DNA of 31,836 nucleotides from JAUIAI01 sp049680625 (GTDB lineage Bacteria > Pseudomonadota > Gammaproteobacteria > Burkholderiales > Burkholderiaceae_E): contig JBAUID010000066.1 of NCBI GenBank assembly GCA_049680625.1, positions 1-31,836 on the forward strand. The letters are read 5' to 3'. The position numbers were made by a program, and so were the translations under genes. Under the pieces are notes generated by a model. That model had not been told where the DNA came from and made no database searches. It saw only the letters and a program-made list of their open reading frames with translations. Shown here in pieces: positions 17,501 to 24,558 of this stretch. How positions within the stretch are numbered: position 1 is the first letter of the stretch; each line of letters opens with the position of its first letter.

Positions 17501-18102
17501 GCATTGGCTGCATTCTGGACACTGTCGACAAAATCGGTCAGCGCAAGTTCTGTTTCCGGATCATCGCGGGACAGTGCCACCTGCATATCAAGGCAGGCAT
17601 CAGCCATCATGCGCATCTCGTCAGCAGCAACTTTAATCGGTTCGATGCGCTGCGGTCTGTCGCCAGCCCGCAACCGGGCACTGACCAGGCGGTCAGACTC
17701 AGACACCAGGCGGCTGCGCAATTTTTCGAGGGCCGGCGCACTGCTCAGCCTTGCGACCAACTTCCATTGCAGAACAATACTGACCAGTTCTTCCGGGTCA
17801 CCCGCCCTCATCTGTCCGCTGCAAAATGCAATCGCTTTGGCGACCCATTCACCGGCCAGTTCTTTGTCTTTATCCCCGGGTTTGCTTTTTCTCAGACTAC
17901 GGGCGATGTGACTGGCCAGCTTGGCAAAGCCGGACAGCTTTAACGTCAACGAAACGTCGGCGCATGTGTCGAGCAATTCTGGCAACTGCACTGCCCAGTC
18001 ACCGGTTGGAGAAATCAACGGGTTCAGTAATGCAACCGACGCCGCTTCGAGTGACGCAATTCTATCCGGGCTGCGATGACTACTGACAACGACCTCGCTC
18101 AC
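14581..18102 (-). CDS. chpA: ChpA-like hybrid chemotaxis histidine kinase (Hpt-kinase-CheW-receiver)
   Basis: Central kinase of a Pil-Chp type pathway, expected to control type IV pilus activity. An alpha-helical N-terminal region (1-280) resembles the FimL-like start of ChpA proteins. One Hpt domain spans about 320-430, with phospho-acceptor His366 in VHTIKGAA. A low-complexity Pro/Thr/Ala linker (465-560) is followed by the dimerisation region, the HATPase with HLVRNAVDHG (757-766), DDGAGL (800-805) and GRGIGLDVV (851-859), a CheW-like domain (890-1040) and a C-terminal receiver (1056-1173) with Asp1105 and Lys1157. Pseudomonas ChpA is about twice as long, with several Hpt-type domains. The start is a GTG (18102) after AAGGGGGCAGG, sharing four bases with the pilJ stop. 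Confidence 0.92.
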   Translation of the reverse strand: MSEVVVSSHRSPDRIASLEAASVALLNPLISPTGDWAVQLPELLDTCADVSLTLKLSGFAKLASHIARSLRKSKPGDKDKELAGEWVAKAIAFCSGQMRAGDPEELVSIVLQWKLVARLSSAPALEKLRSRLVSESDRLVSARLRAGDRPQRIEPIKVAADEMRMMADACLDMQVALSRDDPETELALTDFVDSVQNAANALEHIGLRSLADLFRLVATRVADAVRSGQAIGLAGTQALLDWPAAWSQWFLHPAELTLSQALNCHSQVIGSRPGSSTPGEIERQLELAVRRDTNLLEVVGSRRITTQDVANPESELRVEIPADADQEVVAQLVRELPQLTGQLAECVIRIEHGDWEGVAQARRTVHTIKGAANTVGIAGIARLSHALEDLLQLLDSTRSAGSADPPDREVMGVVADASDCLADMVDRLTGAGGPTPQFQARVTALYRSVVELVHDLMPFDDEEASPQPVAGVPAPDISDFELPDLDLNNPANGKAATLVVAAPDRVATNKRQSGAQNEPQNAPTHQTTSQTTSETTNETAAAASPVVSTPPATVPTPVFSPGLQVSADVVDRLMESANQAVVMLSHLQAVIASTNELRVRWKRDSERLSQLTVELDRQVDALPVPGVAVTDWDDGAASGKESMLDPLEIERYGDLQTVSRRLSEVAADGKLLDQQLTTDLTRLVELAGKLESLQGDIREGTLAIRLVLAQSIEPRLQRVARQAARLSGKTVKLQLDGGDTAVDSDLLQRLLEPLAHLVRNAVDHGLEPVAQRVESGKNPIGTVVVSFAREATNVRVVVRDDGAGLDIASIRKRAVSLGLAPNGTDLDAAAVAQLVLAPGFSTRDKATQLSGRGIGLDVVTQALRAMRGELSIAFEAGLGASFEISLPMQVSSVPVFVVRTHTHVLAVSIRGIEKIMSAAAAQSAMRGGERLMVDQRMLEIRRLDEALGLPIGMLNVVAASPAGSAATETAEVLAIVRASGGGQTAVLMPDPGQTRQVVVRGLPPALTHIPGVDGVAILGDGAVAPVYDLPELIAISAQSAPDPRVSTASVVNANAICLVVDDSVSVRRATTSLLIDLGLQVIDVADGHEALEVMKTSVPALIITDLEMPVMNGIDLVRAVRGDERLRAVPVVMVTSRQSERHRQIAIEAGVDHFVTKPFTEDQFAALVNQLLA

Positions 18103-20348
18103 CCTGCCCCCTTGCCGGCCAACCGATCAGTATCTGTCGCAGACTTGAGTAATTCCGGCATTTCCGGCTCGCCAGTTGATTGTTCTGTCAGCGGCAAGCG
18201 AAAAGCACTCGCCTGGTCAAACAGATTGCGCGCGTGGGCTTGTAGACCGTGAGCCGCCGCTACCTGGGCATTCATGATGGCAATTAATTCGTCAGTCGCC
18301 TGCCCAATTGCCTGAACACCATCATGCAGCAACCGGGTGGGTTCTGCCTGGCGCGCTTCGGCATTGCCGAGGTGGGTGACGTCGTCAGCCAGAGTTGTTA
18401 CTGCCGCCCCAACCTGAACCACGTACTTACCCACGGCTTTTGCCTGCTCAGTCACTTGCACAACTTCGGTAATCGCAGCGTTCATTGCTGCCGAGGCGTG
18501 AATGGTTTCATCACGAATCGCATTGACCAGACTCGCGGCCTGATCGGCGGCCTCTCCCGCCGAGTCTGCCAAACGTTTGACTTCCTGGGCAATGGGGGCC
18601 AATAGCTTACCTTCCGGCCCGGCGGCGGCCGCCTGCAATGAGGCATTGAGTGCCAGAATGCCTGTGCGCTCCGCCAGTTCGCCAATCCCTCGGACAAGAC
18701 CGCCAATTTCCTGCGAACGTTCACCCAAACCTTTGACCCGTTTTTCAGTCAGTCGGATTTGGGTTCGCGCCTGGGTCAGCCCGGTCAGCGTTTTACGAGC
18801 TGCCGCAATTGACTCATCACTGGCAACCCGTGATTTGTCAATCGATGCATTGATCTGTGGAGCGTCATTGACCACTGCACTCAATTGCCCAAAAATACTG
18901 GTCATTTGCTGTGTCGCAGCTTGCAGGCGGTCAGCTAGCTGCCTGCCAAGCTCATCAAAACGACTGGCATTTACGCCCAGCTGCGCAACCCCTTCAGAAA
19001 CTGCCAGGGACGAATCAGACACGCTTGACATCACAGTGACGGTCTGCTCGCGCAGATTGTTCACGGCTTCAGCCACAGAACCGATAAGGTCCGAGGACGA
19101 ACTCACCCTTCGGGTCAGGTCCCGTCCGCTGGCCATCACTGTAATAGCGTCTTGCAATTTGGCAACTGAATACTCCAGATCCTGCTGCTCTGCATGGGCT
19201 GCGCTCACCATTGTGTTGTGCTGGTCGAGTAAGTCATCAAGCGCGCGGCCGCACGCCTGTGGATCATCTTTCGGACTGAGACCGCTGCGCTGATTCAGGT
19301 CGCCGCGTGCGACTGCACGCAGGGTCGCGGCTAACCGGCGTGGTATCTGTCCCGCGCCAGTCACGGTTTGCCAACGCCACCACGCCGCCATCAGGATCAG
19401 GCTGAGCAGGCTACTGCCAATCAGCAACCGCAATGCCAGCGGCCCGGTCACATCCGTCACCGGACTTAGCGGCTGAGTCATTTGCGCTTGCAGCTCAGGC
19501 GAGAAACCAGCCAGTGGCAGAGTCAGTTGATTGGCGACAACCGATCCTTCCTTCACTACCGGTTGCACCTTAAATTGAATCTCGGATTGAATATCGCCGC
19601 GCCCCTGTGGCCGGCTACTCAGCGTCGATGTTAATGCCTCCAGTCTGAGCTCTGGTTGGCGCTCAGGCAGCTTGTATGCCGACTCATCTGCAAGCACCGG
19701 CATCTGACCCAAAGCGGTTTGCGCGAAACGCTTAAGATCGATTCGAATCAGCAAATCCACGGGGTCATCTGACAACGCTGGCGGCGCAGACAGCACAGAC
19801 AGCCGGCCGGATCTGCCGGCAGTCAGCCATGCCGACGCATCAGGAGCATCTAATTTTTTCACATCAACGGCGACGCGACTGCCAGCCGCGGGGGCCGCCC
19901 CGCCCCGCCCCACGGTATTGAGCATCACCGCATCGGTTAAGGGCTGGCCCTCAGCAATCGTGCCGACATTGGACGCCAGAACTCGCTTTGTTCCGGACGC
20001 CACCATCACCAGGCCGGTCACAAAAGATGCCTGGGCGGCCTGAGTCTGGGTTGCTTGCGGCAGCACTGACCCTGAACCAGCCAGCGCTTCGATCCGCTGA
20101 AATTCTGCCTTTATGGTGTCCGGGCTGGCATCGGCTGGCAGCCGCGGGGCTGCGATTGCAGCAAACCCACGCAGCCAACTCAGCTGGGACTGAAACCGGG
20201 CACCAACAGCTTCGGCATGCAGTACCAATGCCTGACGCTCGGCAAGACGGTGCTCGCGCCCCATTAGGCTTTGCGCAAGCCAAAGGCACAAAATGGTCGC
20301 GCCAAATACACCGAGCGGCAACAAGATCAGTGGCAGCCAACGTTTCAT
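18099..20348 (-). CDS. pilJ: PilJ-like methyl-accepting chemotaxis receptor
   Basis: Membrane receptor of the Pil-Chp pathway. I start it at the ATG 20348 (MKRWLPLILLPLGVFGATIL), five bases after the pilI stop, giving 749 aa. The open frame extends 67 codons further but that part overlaps pilI and is not protein-like. TM1 spans about 5-27, a periplasmic sensor region 28-302, TM2 about 303-325 and a HAMP-like segment 326-380, followed by a long Ala/Gln-rich cytoplasmic coiled coil. The signalling tip around 565-593 (GILALNASLQAAAAGPEG, then KLLAPIAQEVKRLA) lacks the usual GFAVVADEV sequence. The C-terminus (720-749) carries no CheR-docking pentapeptide. It overlaps the kinase gene by four bases. 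Confidence 0.9.
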   Translation of the reverse strand: MKRWLPLILLPLGVFGATILCLWLAQSLMGREHRLAERQALVLHAEAVGARFQSQLSWLRGFAAIAAPRLPADASPDTIKAEFQRIEALAGSGSVLPQATQTQAAQASFVTGLVMVASGTKRVLASNVGTIAEGQPLTDAVMLNTVGRGGAAPAAGSRVAVDVKKLDAPDASAWLTAGRSGRLSVLSAPPALSDDPVDLLIRIDLKRFAQTALGQMPVLADESAYKLPERQPELRLEALTSTLSSRPQGRGDIQSEIQFKVQPVVKEGSVVANQLTLPLAGFSPELQAQMTQPLSPVTDVTGPLALRLLIGSSLLSLILMAAWWRWQTVTGAGQIPRRLAATLRAVARGDLNQRSGLSPKDDPQACGRALDDLLDQHNTMVSAAHAEQQDLEYSVAKLQDAITVMASGRDLTRRVSSSSDLIGSVAEAVNNLREQTVTVMSSVSDSSLAVSEGVAQLGVNASRFDELGRQLADRLQAATQQMTSIFGQLSAVVNDAPQINASIDKSRVASDESIAAARKTLTGLTQARTQIRLTEKRVKGLGERSQEIGGLVRGIGELAERTGILALNASLQAAAAGPEGKLLAPIAQEVKRLADSAGEAADQAASLVNAIRDETIHASAAMNAAITEVVQVTEQAKAVGKYVVQVGAAVTTLADDVTHLGNAEARQAEPTRLLHDGVQAIGQATDELIAIMNAQVAAAHGLQAHARNLFDQASAFRLPLTEQSTGEPEMPELLKSATDTDRLAGKGAG

Positions 20349-20353
20349 GTGGA

Positions 20354-20908
20354 CTATTTGCCCACGACGGATTGAGATTCCCCGGGGTGAGTAGCGCCAA
20401 CCGTTTGATAACGGGCCGTAGCCTGACCAGGGCTGGCGCCAGCGGCTTCGCTGTACAGGCACTGGTGAACAAGCTCTTCGACATCCAGTTCGCGCCAGAT
20501 ATCCCCGAGGGTCGACTGATACGCTATGCCCAGCGCCGGGTGATACCACGCAAAGTCGGCCGGCACTTCGACGTCAGCAACACAGGTAACTTGTTGCGGC
20601 GCCTGCGGCTGAATCAGGGCAACGGCTTGCTGTCCACCACCCAGCACCAGAAGGTCGGCATCATGTACGACCGGTAGCCGGGTATCTGCCAGCTCGCAGA
20701 CGTCGACAACCATGATGGCTTGCCCACGCAGCTGGGTCATGCCGCGCAATCGCTCCGGAGCCCGCGGAACAGGGTAAACCGGAGCACGGGCAATATATTC
20801 CGACGCCATGGCCTCAGGAATCAGAACCCGGACGAGTGTGTCATCTTGCGGCCCGCCAATGAAAAACCCATAACGGACGGACTCACTAACTTTTATGTCT
20901 TGGGGCAT
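20354..20908 (-). CDS. pilI: PilI-like CheW-family adaptor
   Basis: Single CheW-like domain protein (184 aa) that should couple the PilJ receptor to the ChpA kinase. The core reads YGFFIGGPQDDTLVRVLIP, PVYPVPRAPERLRGMTQLRGQAIMVVDVCELAD, then VLGGGQQAVALI, the order of beta-strands seen in CheW/PilI. In PilI and CheW the conserved element is GxxxxRGxxxPVxDL; here it appears as GMTQLRGQAIMVVDV. The C-terminal 25 residues are unstructured. The ATG at 20908 has no clear ribosome binding site, and an in-frame stop lies six codons upstream. A tandem 18-bp repeat precedes it. Confidence 0.88.
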   Translation of the reverse strand: MPQDIKVSESVRYGFFIGGPQDDTLVRVLIPEAMASEYIARAPVYPVPRAPERLRGMTQLRGQAIMVVDVCELADTRLPVVHDADLLVLGGGQQAVALIQPQAPQQVTCVADVEVPADFAWYHPALGIAYQSTLGDIWRELDVEELVHQCLYSEAAGASPGQATARYQTVGATHPGESQSVVGK

Positions 20909-20932
20909 AGGATGGCGGTTAACGAGTCAATT

Positions 20933-20968
20933 GGTTCAGGCGTGTCAGACGGTTCAGGCGTGTCAGCA
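20933..20968. repeat. Two tandem 18-bp direct repeats upstream of pilI
   Basis: GGTTCAGGCGTGTCAGAC (20933-20950) is followed directly by GGTTCAGGCGTGTCAGCA (20951-20968); the first 16 bases are identical. The pair lies 25-60 bases before the pilI ATG in the 131-base gap behind the response-regulator gene. It could be a duplicated binding site or a neutral slippage product. Nothing else recognisable lies in this gap. Confidence 0.7.
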
Positions 20969-21039
20969 GCGTCAAAGCGGTCATTTGAAGCCAAGCTGCA
21001 GCCAACCCGACAATGCAGCAATGCGGCCACCAACTCTGA

Positions 21040-22293
21040 CTAATTGCTTGGTGATACTACCTGCTGCGCATTACCCGCATCATCAGAACGCCTTAACCGA
21101 CGCGCCGACTTTTCGGCAGCGCGACGAGACTTACGCAGGCAACGCAGCACAACCGACTGCAATCGTTTCAGTGGCACCGGCTTTACCAGGTAACTGCTGC
21201 AACCGGACAGCGCCCCCCTGGCCAGGTCAAAAGGGGATGAGCGGCTGGTGAGAATAACAACCGGGACGCCTGGTACACGACGCCGGATTTCGCGGGTCAG
21301 CTGATAACCATCAATGTCACCCATGACGACGTCAACCAGGGCCATTGCAAACTGATAACGCTCCAGCTCGGATAAGGCCGCTTTACCGTCAGCAACCGCA
21401 ATACACTCAACCCCCATTCTCTTGAGCGCTTGCTGCATCTGTTTGCGCACGGTTGGGCTATCGTCTACCACTAATACCCGCACGATATCTGGCACATCAG
21501 ACGCATCAGAAAAATCAGTTGGTGGTGTTTCGGCGGCAGTGACCGGTAACGGTGTAGCGGCGTCCGGCAACCGTTTGGCCATGGTGCGTGACGGCAAATC
21601 GAAGGCGCTTCTCTGGCCGCGGTTATCGGCACCCGGATTGTCTGCGAGGATAGACATTGGCGGCTGCGGCACCGCGCGAACGGACGGTGCATAACCTGAT
21701 TCAGGCGATAACGTAGTGATCACGGTGCTACCCGCAAAACCAGAGGCCGGCATTGCCGTCGTGTCAACAACCGTTGTTGCGACGATCGTCTCTGCGGACA
21801 AGGTTGACGGGGTCGCGAGCGAATCGTCATCGTCGCTGCGCGTTGTGACCACCGTGGCCGGGCTACGCTCGAGACGCTGGCCCAATGTGGTGCGCTCAAC
21901 CCGTCGGCCTGCCGAATCAGTCAGCCGAAAAACCTGGGGGGCCGGCGAACCAAAATCCGCCTCAACCAACTGGTTTAGTACCGGCAGCAACTGCAGGGTC
22001 AGCCGCTCGATGTGAATCGCATGGCGGGACGGCGATTTCATACCGACCGGCACCGCTGTAATTAACGGCGTTGACTGACCACGCGCACGAACACGTGACA
22101 AGGTTCGCAAGCCGTCTGCTTCAAACGGATTAATGATCAGGATATCAACCTGACCGTCAGCGGTCACCGGTGCCAGCATATAGGACACCGCGTTGTACTG
22201 GCTATGCCGGAACACAATATCAATCAGGCGAACATCGCGTTCGTCCAGGCCGGCAGTGGCAACCCGGTAAGTTGGTTTTATATTCATCGTCAT
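21040..22293 (-). CDS. Response regulator: receiver-like N-terminus, long linker, C-terminal receiver (PilG position)
   Basis: First gene of the Chp operon, in the place of pilG/pilH. With the ATG at 22293 it has 417 aa; an ATG at 22314 is also possible, but GGAGG lies 13 bases before 22293. The C-terminal domain (about 271-388) is a complete receiver: Asp277/Asp278 (VVDDSPTVRKQMQQAL), phospho-acceptor Asp321 (ALVDVVMGDIDGYQL), Thr349 (VVILTS) and Lys371 (YLVKPV). The basic tail (388-404) is KSRRAAEKSARRLRR. Residues 9-112 look like a second receiver fold, but the expected Asp is Asn (VDILIINPFEAD), so it may not be phosphorylated. A Ser/Thr/Ala/Pro-rich linker (about 115-265) joins them. No DNA-binding output domain is seen. 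Confidence 0.85.
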   Translation of the reverse strand: MTMNIKPTYRVATAGLDERDVRLIDIVFRHSQYNAVSYMLAPVTADGQVDILIINPFEADGLRTLSRVRARGQSTPLITAVPVGMKSPSRHAIHIERLTLQLLPVLNQLVEADFGSPAPQVFRLTDSAGRRVERTTLGQRLERSPATVVTTRSDDDDSLATPSTLSAETIVATTVVDTTAMPASGFAGSTVITTLSPESGYAPSVRAVPQPPMSILADNPGADNRGQRSAFDLPSRTMAKRLPDAATPLPVTAAETPPTDFSDASDVPDIVRVLVVDDSPTVRKQMQQALKRMGVECIAVADGKAALSELERYQFAMALVDVVMGDIDGYQLTREIRRRVPGVPVVILTSRSSPFDLARGALSGCSSYLVKPVPLKRLQSVVLRCLRKSRRAAEKSARRLRRSDDAGNAQQVVSPSN

Positions 22294-22314
22294 TTTTATA
22301 CGGACGCCTCCCAT

Positions 22315-22432
22315 TGTCGCCCGACCCGCGTCGGCAAGCCTTCTGACCCTCCCCGGCGCAGAGCCCAGATTATGCCTTCCGCGGGCTGGCTCGGGCTACC
22401 CCGAGCCGACTTATTTCGGCTAGTATTTTCGG
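22315..22432. promoter_or_regulatory. Divergent intergenic region between the Chp operon and metY
   Basis: This 118-base gap must hold the promoters for both divergent operons. An 8-bp perfect stem, GGCTCGGG (22388-22395) with CCCGAGCC (22400-22407), overlaps a second stem, GCCGA (22405-22409) with TCGGC (22416-22420). The two share bases 22405-22407 and cannot both form fully. The metY ATG follows 12 bases later without a Shine-Dalgarno. On the minus strand CATAAT (complement of 22369-22374) is a fair -10 box for the Chp operon, but I see no convincing -35 for either direction. Confidence 0.45.
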
Positions 22433-23749
22433 ATGACAAAACCTGACTTTCACCGCTTCGATACGCTGGCCCTGCACGCCGGCACGCCGCCAGACCCTAC
22501 AACCGGCGCCCGGGCAACTCCGATTCACTTGTCGACGGCGTTTGTATTTAACGATTCTGACCATGCTGCCGCCTTATTCAACATGGAATCGAGTGGACAC
22601 GTCTATTCGCGGATCAGTAACCCCACCGTGGCCGCTCTCGAAGAAAAAATCAGTGCCCTCGAAGCCGGGGTCGGCGCCATTGGCACATCCAGTGGCCAGG
22701 CCGCATTGCACCTGGCCATTGCCACCCTGGCCGGCGCCGGATCACATATCGTGGCCTCTACTGCAATTTACGGTGGATCGCACAACCTGCTGCATTACAC
22801 CTTGAGCCGGTTTGGTATTGAAACCACTTTTGTTAACCCTCGCGATATCGATGCGTGGCGGGCAGCAATTCGGCCGGAAACAAGACTGTTGTTCGGTGAA
22901 ACCGTTGGCAACCCCGGGCTCGACGTATTGAATATTCCGGTAGTTGCCCAAATTGCCGCCGACAGCGGTGTGCCACTCCTGGTCGATTCAACCTTTACCA
23001 CACCGTACTTATCGCGCCCGTTTGAACACGGCGCTCATCTCGTCTACCACTCCGCCACCAAATTCTTATGCGGACACGGCACGGTTGTTGGTGGACTGCT
23101 GGTTGATTCAGGCAGTTTTGACTGGGATAAATCGGGTCGCTTCCCCGAACTGACTGAACCGTATGAGGGCTTTCACGGCATGGTTTTCGCCGAAGAGTCG
23201 ACGGTTGGCCCTTTCCTGCTGCGCGCGCGCCGCGAAGGCTTGCGTGACTTCGGCGCCTGCATGAGTCCGATGAATGCGTTTCAGATAATTCAGGGTATCG
23301 AAACCCTTTCTGTCCGCATGCAGCGACATGTTGAAAACGCCCGTCGGGTTGCCCAATTCCTGGCCGCACAAGATCAGGTAAAACGGGTCGGCCATCCCGA
23401 ACTGCCGGACCATCCGGATCACAACCTTGCACAACAGTTACTGCCGCGCGGTTGTGGCGCGGTGTTCAGCTTTGACCTGGATGCTGACCGCAATACTGGG
23501 CGACGGTTTGTCGAAGCACTACAGATTTTCTCGCACCTGGCCAATGTTGGTGACGCCAAGTCTCTGGTGATTCACCCCGCCTCAACCACCCACTTCCGAA
23601 TGGATAATGATGCTTTGAAAGCAGCCGGCATTGGTGAGGGCACTTTACGCTTGTCCATTGGGCTGGAAGATGTTGACGACTTGATTGATGACTTGAAGGC
23701 CGCGTTTCGCACCGCCTTTCGCAAACCGTCATCGCGAGGTGGCAAATGA
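22433..23749 (+). CDS. metY: O-acetylhomoserine aminocarboxypropyltransferase / sulfhydrylase (MetY type, PLP)
   Basis: PLP enzyme of the Cys/Met metabolism family, 438 aa. It most likely makes homocysteine from O-acetylhomoserine and sulfide in the cytoplasm. Evidence is the N-terminal LALHAGTPPDPTTGARATPIH, YSRISNPTVAALEEKISALE, the PLP phosphate-binding GTSSGQAAL, LLVDSTFTTPYLSRPFEHGAH and the Schiff-base Lys210 in VYHSATKFLCGHG. The C-terminal part has SHLANVGDAKSLVIHPASTTH and LRLSIGLEDVDDLIDDL. MetZ (O-succinylhomoserine) and methionine gamma-lyase are close relatives; length and the N-terminal motif favour MetY. The ATG at 22433 lacks a clear Shine-Dalgarno. The stop overlaps the next gene by four bases. 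Confidence 0.92.
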   Translation: MTKPDFHRFDTLALHAGTPPDPTTGARATPIHLSTAFVFNDSDHAAALFNMESSGHVYSRISNPTVAALEEKISALEAGVGAIGTSSGQAALHLAIATLAGAGSHIVASTAIYGGSHNLLHYTLSRFGIETTFVNPRDIDAWRAAIRPETRLLFGETVGNPGLDVLNIPVVAQIAADSGVPLLVDSTFTTPYLSRPFEHGAHLVYHSATKFLCGHGTVVGGLLVDSGSFDWDKSGRFPELTEPYEGFHGMVFAEESTVGPFLLRARREGLRDFGACMSPMNAFQIIQGIETLSVRMQRHVENARRVAQFLAAQDQVKRVGHPELPDHPDHNLAQQLLPRGCGAVFSFDLDADRNTGRRFVEALQIFSHLANVGDAKSLVIHPASTTHFRMDNDALKAAGIGEGTLRLSIGLEDVDDLIDDLKAAFRTAFRKPSSRGGK

Positions 23750-24558
23750 AGCTGAACATTCAGAATCATTCAACCTACGTTTACACCGGCACCCCGACCC
23801 TCGGACAATCCGAATCAACTATTGTCCTGCTGCACGGCGCTCAGAACGACCATACGGTCTGGGCGCTGCAAAGCCGTTACCTCGCCCATCACGGCCACCG
23901 TGTGCTGGCGGTTGATCTGCCTGGACACGGACGAAGTGCTGGCACGCCGCTACCCACTATTGATGCGCTTGCCGACTGGACTATTGAATTACTCGACGCC
24001 ACCGATACCGCATCGGCTTTTGTGGTTGGCCACAGCATGGGTTCACTGATCGCGCTGGCCGCGGCAGCTCGCATACCAGACCGGATGCGAGGAATTGGAC
24101 TAGTAGGCACTGCCTATCCGATGCAGGTGTCAGACGTTCTGCTTGACGCAGCGGCTAACAATGAAGACAAGGCGATTGAAATGATTGCCAACTGGTCACT
24201 CAGCGGCATTAACCACCGACCCGGTGCGCCAGGCCCCGGTTTTTCGGTTTACATGGGCACCGTTCGCTTAATGCAGCGCCAGCAAGCAGGCGTGCTGCTG
24301 AACGACTTCAACGCGTGTAATCAATATGATGGCGGACTGGACGCGGCTGACAAGCTGCGTTGCCCGGTGTTATTTGTCAGCGGGGCACGGGACATGATGA
24401 CTCCGCCCCGGGCAACCCAGGTCTTGTTCGACCGAATCAGCACCAATGTCGACAGTCCGGCTCCGACCCGGGTAGTTCTTCCTGACTGCGGCCACCAGAT
24501 TATGGGGGAGCAACCCGACGGACTGCTTGATGCCCTCAAGCAGTTTGTTCAAGCGTGA
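23746..24558 (+). CDS. Alpha/beta-fold hydrolase linked to metY
   Basis: A 270 aa alpha/beta hydrolase with a complete predicted triad: Ser97 in the nucleophile elbow GHSMG, Asp216 in VSGARDMMTPP and His250 in PDCGHQIMGEQP. The oxyanion region is LLHGAQNDHTVW (28-39), and the core strand motif is VLAVDLPGHGRS (53-64). A cap region spans about 125-195. No signal peptide is seen, so it is cytoplasmic. The ATG shares four bases with the metY stop (ATGA), strongly suggesting cotranslation. Homoserine acetyltransferase also has this fold, but this protein is shorter than MetX and lacks recognisable MetX motifs, so I call it a hydrolase of unknown substrate. Confidence 0.88.
   Translation: MKLNIQNHSTYVYTGTPTLGQSESTIVLLHGAQNDHTVWALQSRYLAHHGHRVLAVDLPGHGRSAGTPLPTIDALADWTIELLDATDTASAFVVGHSMGSLIALAAAARIPDRMRGIGLVGTAYPMQVSDVLLDAAANNEDKAIEMIANWSLSGINHRPGAPGPGFSVYMGTVRLMQRQQAGVLLNDFNACNQYDGGLDAADKLRCPVLFVSGARDMMTPPRATQVLFDRISTNVDSPAPTRVVLPDCGHQIMGEQPDGLLDALKQFVQA

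Noticed and set aside
15900..18102. The Chp kinase as a flagellar CheA
   Set aside because: No flagellar or CheY/CheZ genes are nearby, while PilI, PilJ and a PilG-like regulator are; the CheW-receiver C-terminus and FimL-like N-terminus fit ChpA.
20349..20549. Longer N-terminus for the PilJ receptor (67 extra codons)
   Set aside because: The extension overlaps pilI in another frame, is Arg/Pro-rich and precedes a perfect transmembrane start MKRWLPLILL located five bases after the pilI stop.
23746..24558. The hydrolase as homoserine O-acetyltransferase MetX
   Set aside because: It is about 100 residues shorter than MetX and has GHSMGS rather than the MetX nucleophile-elbow context; the general alpha/beta hydrolase call is safer.
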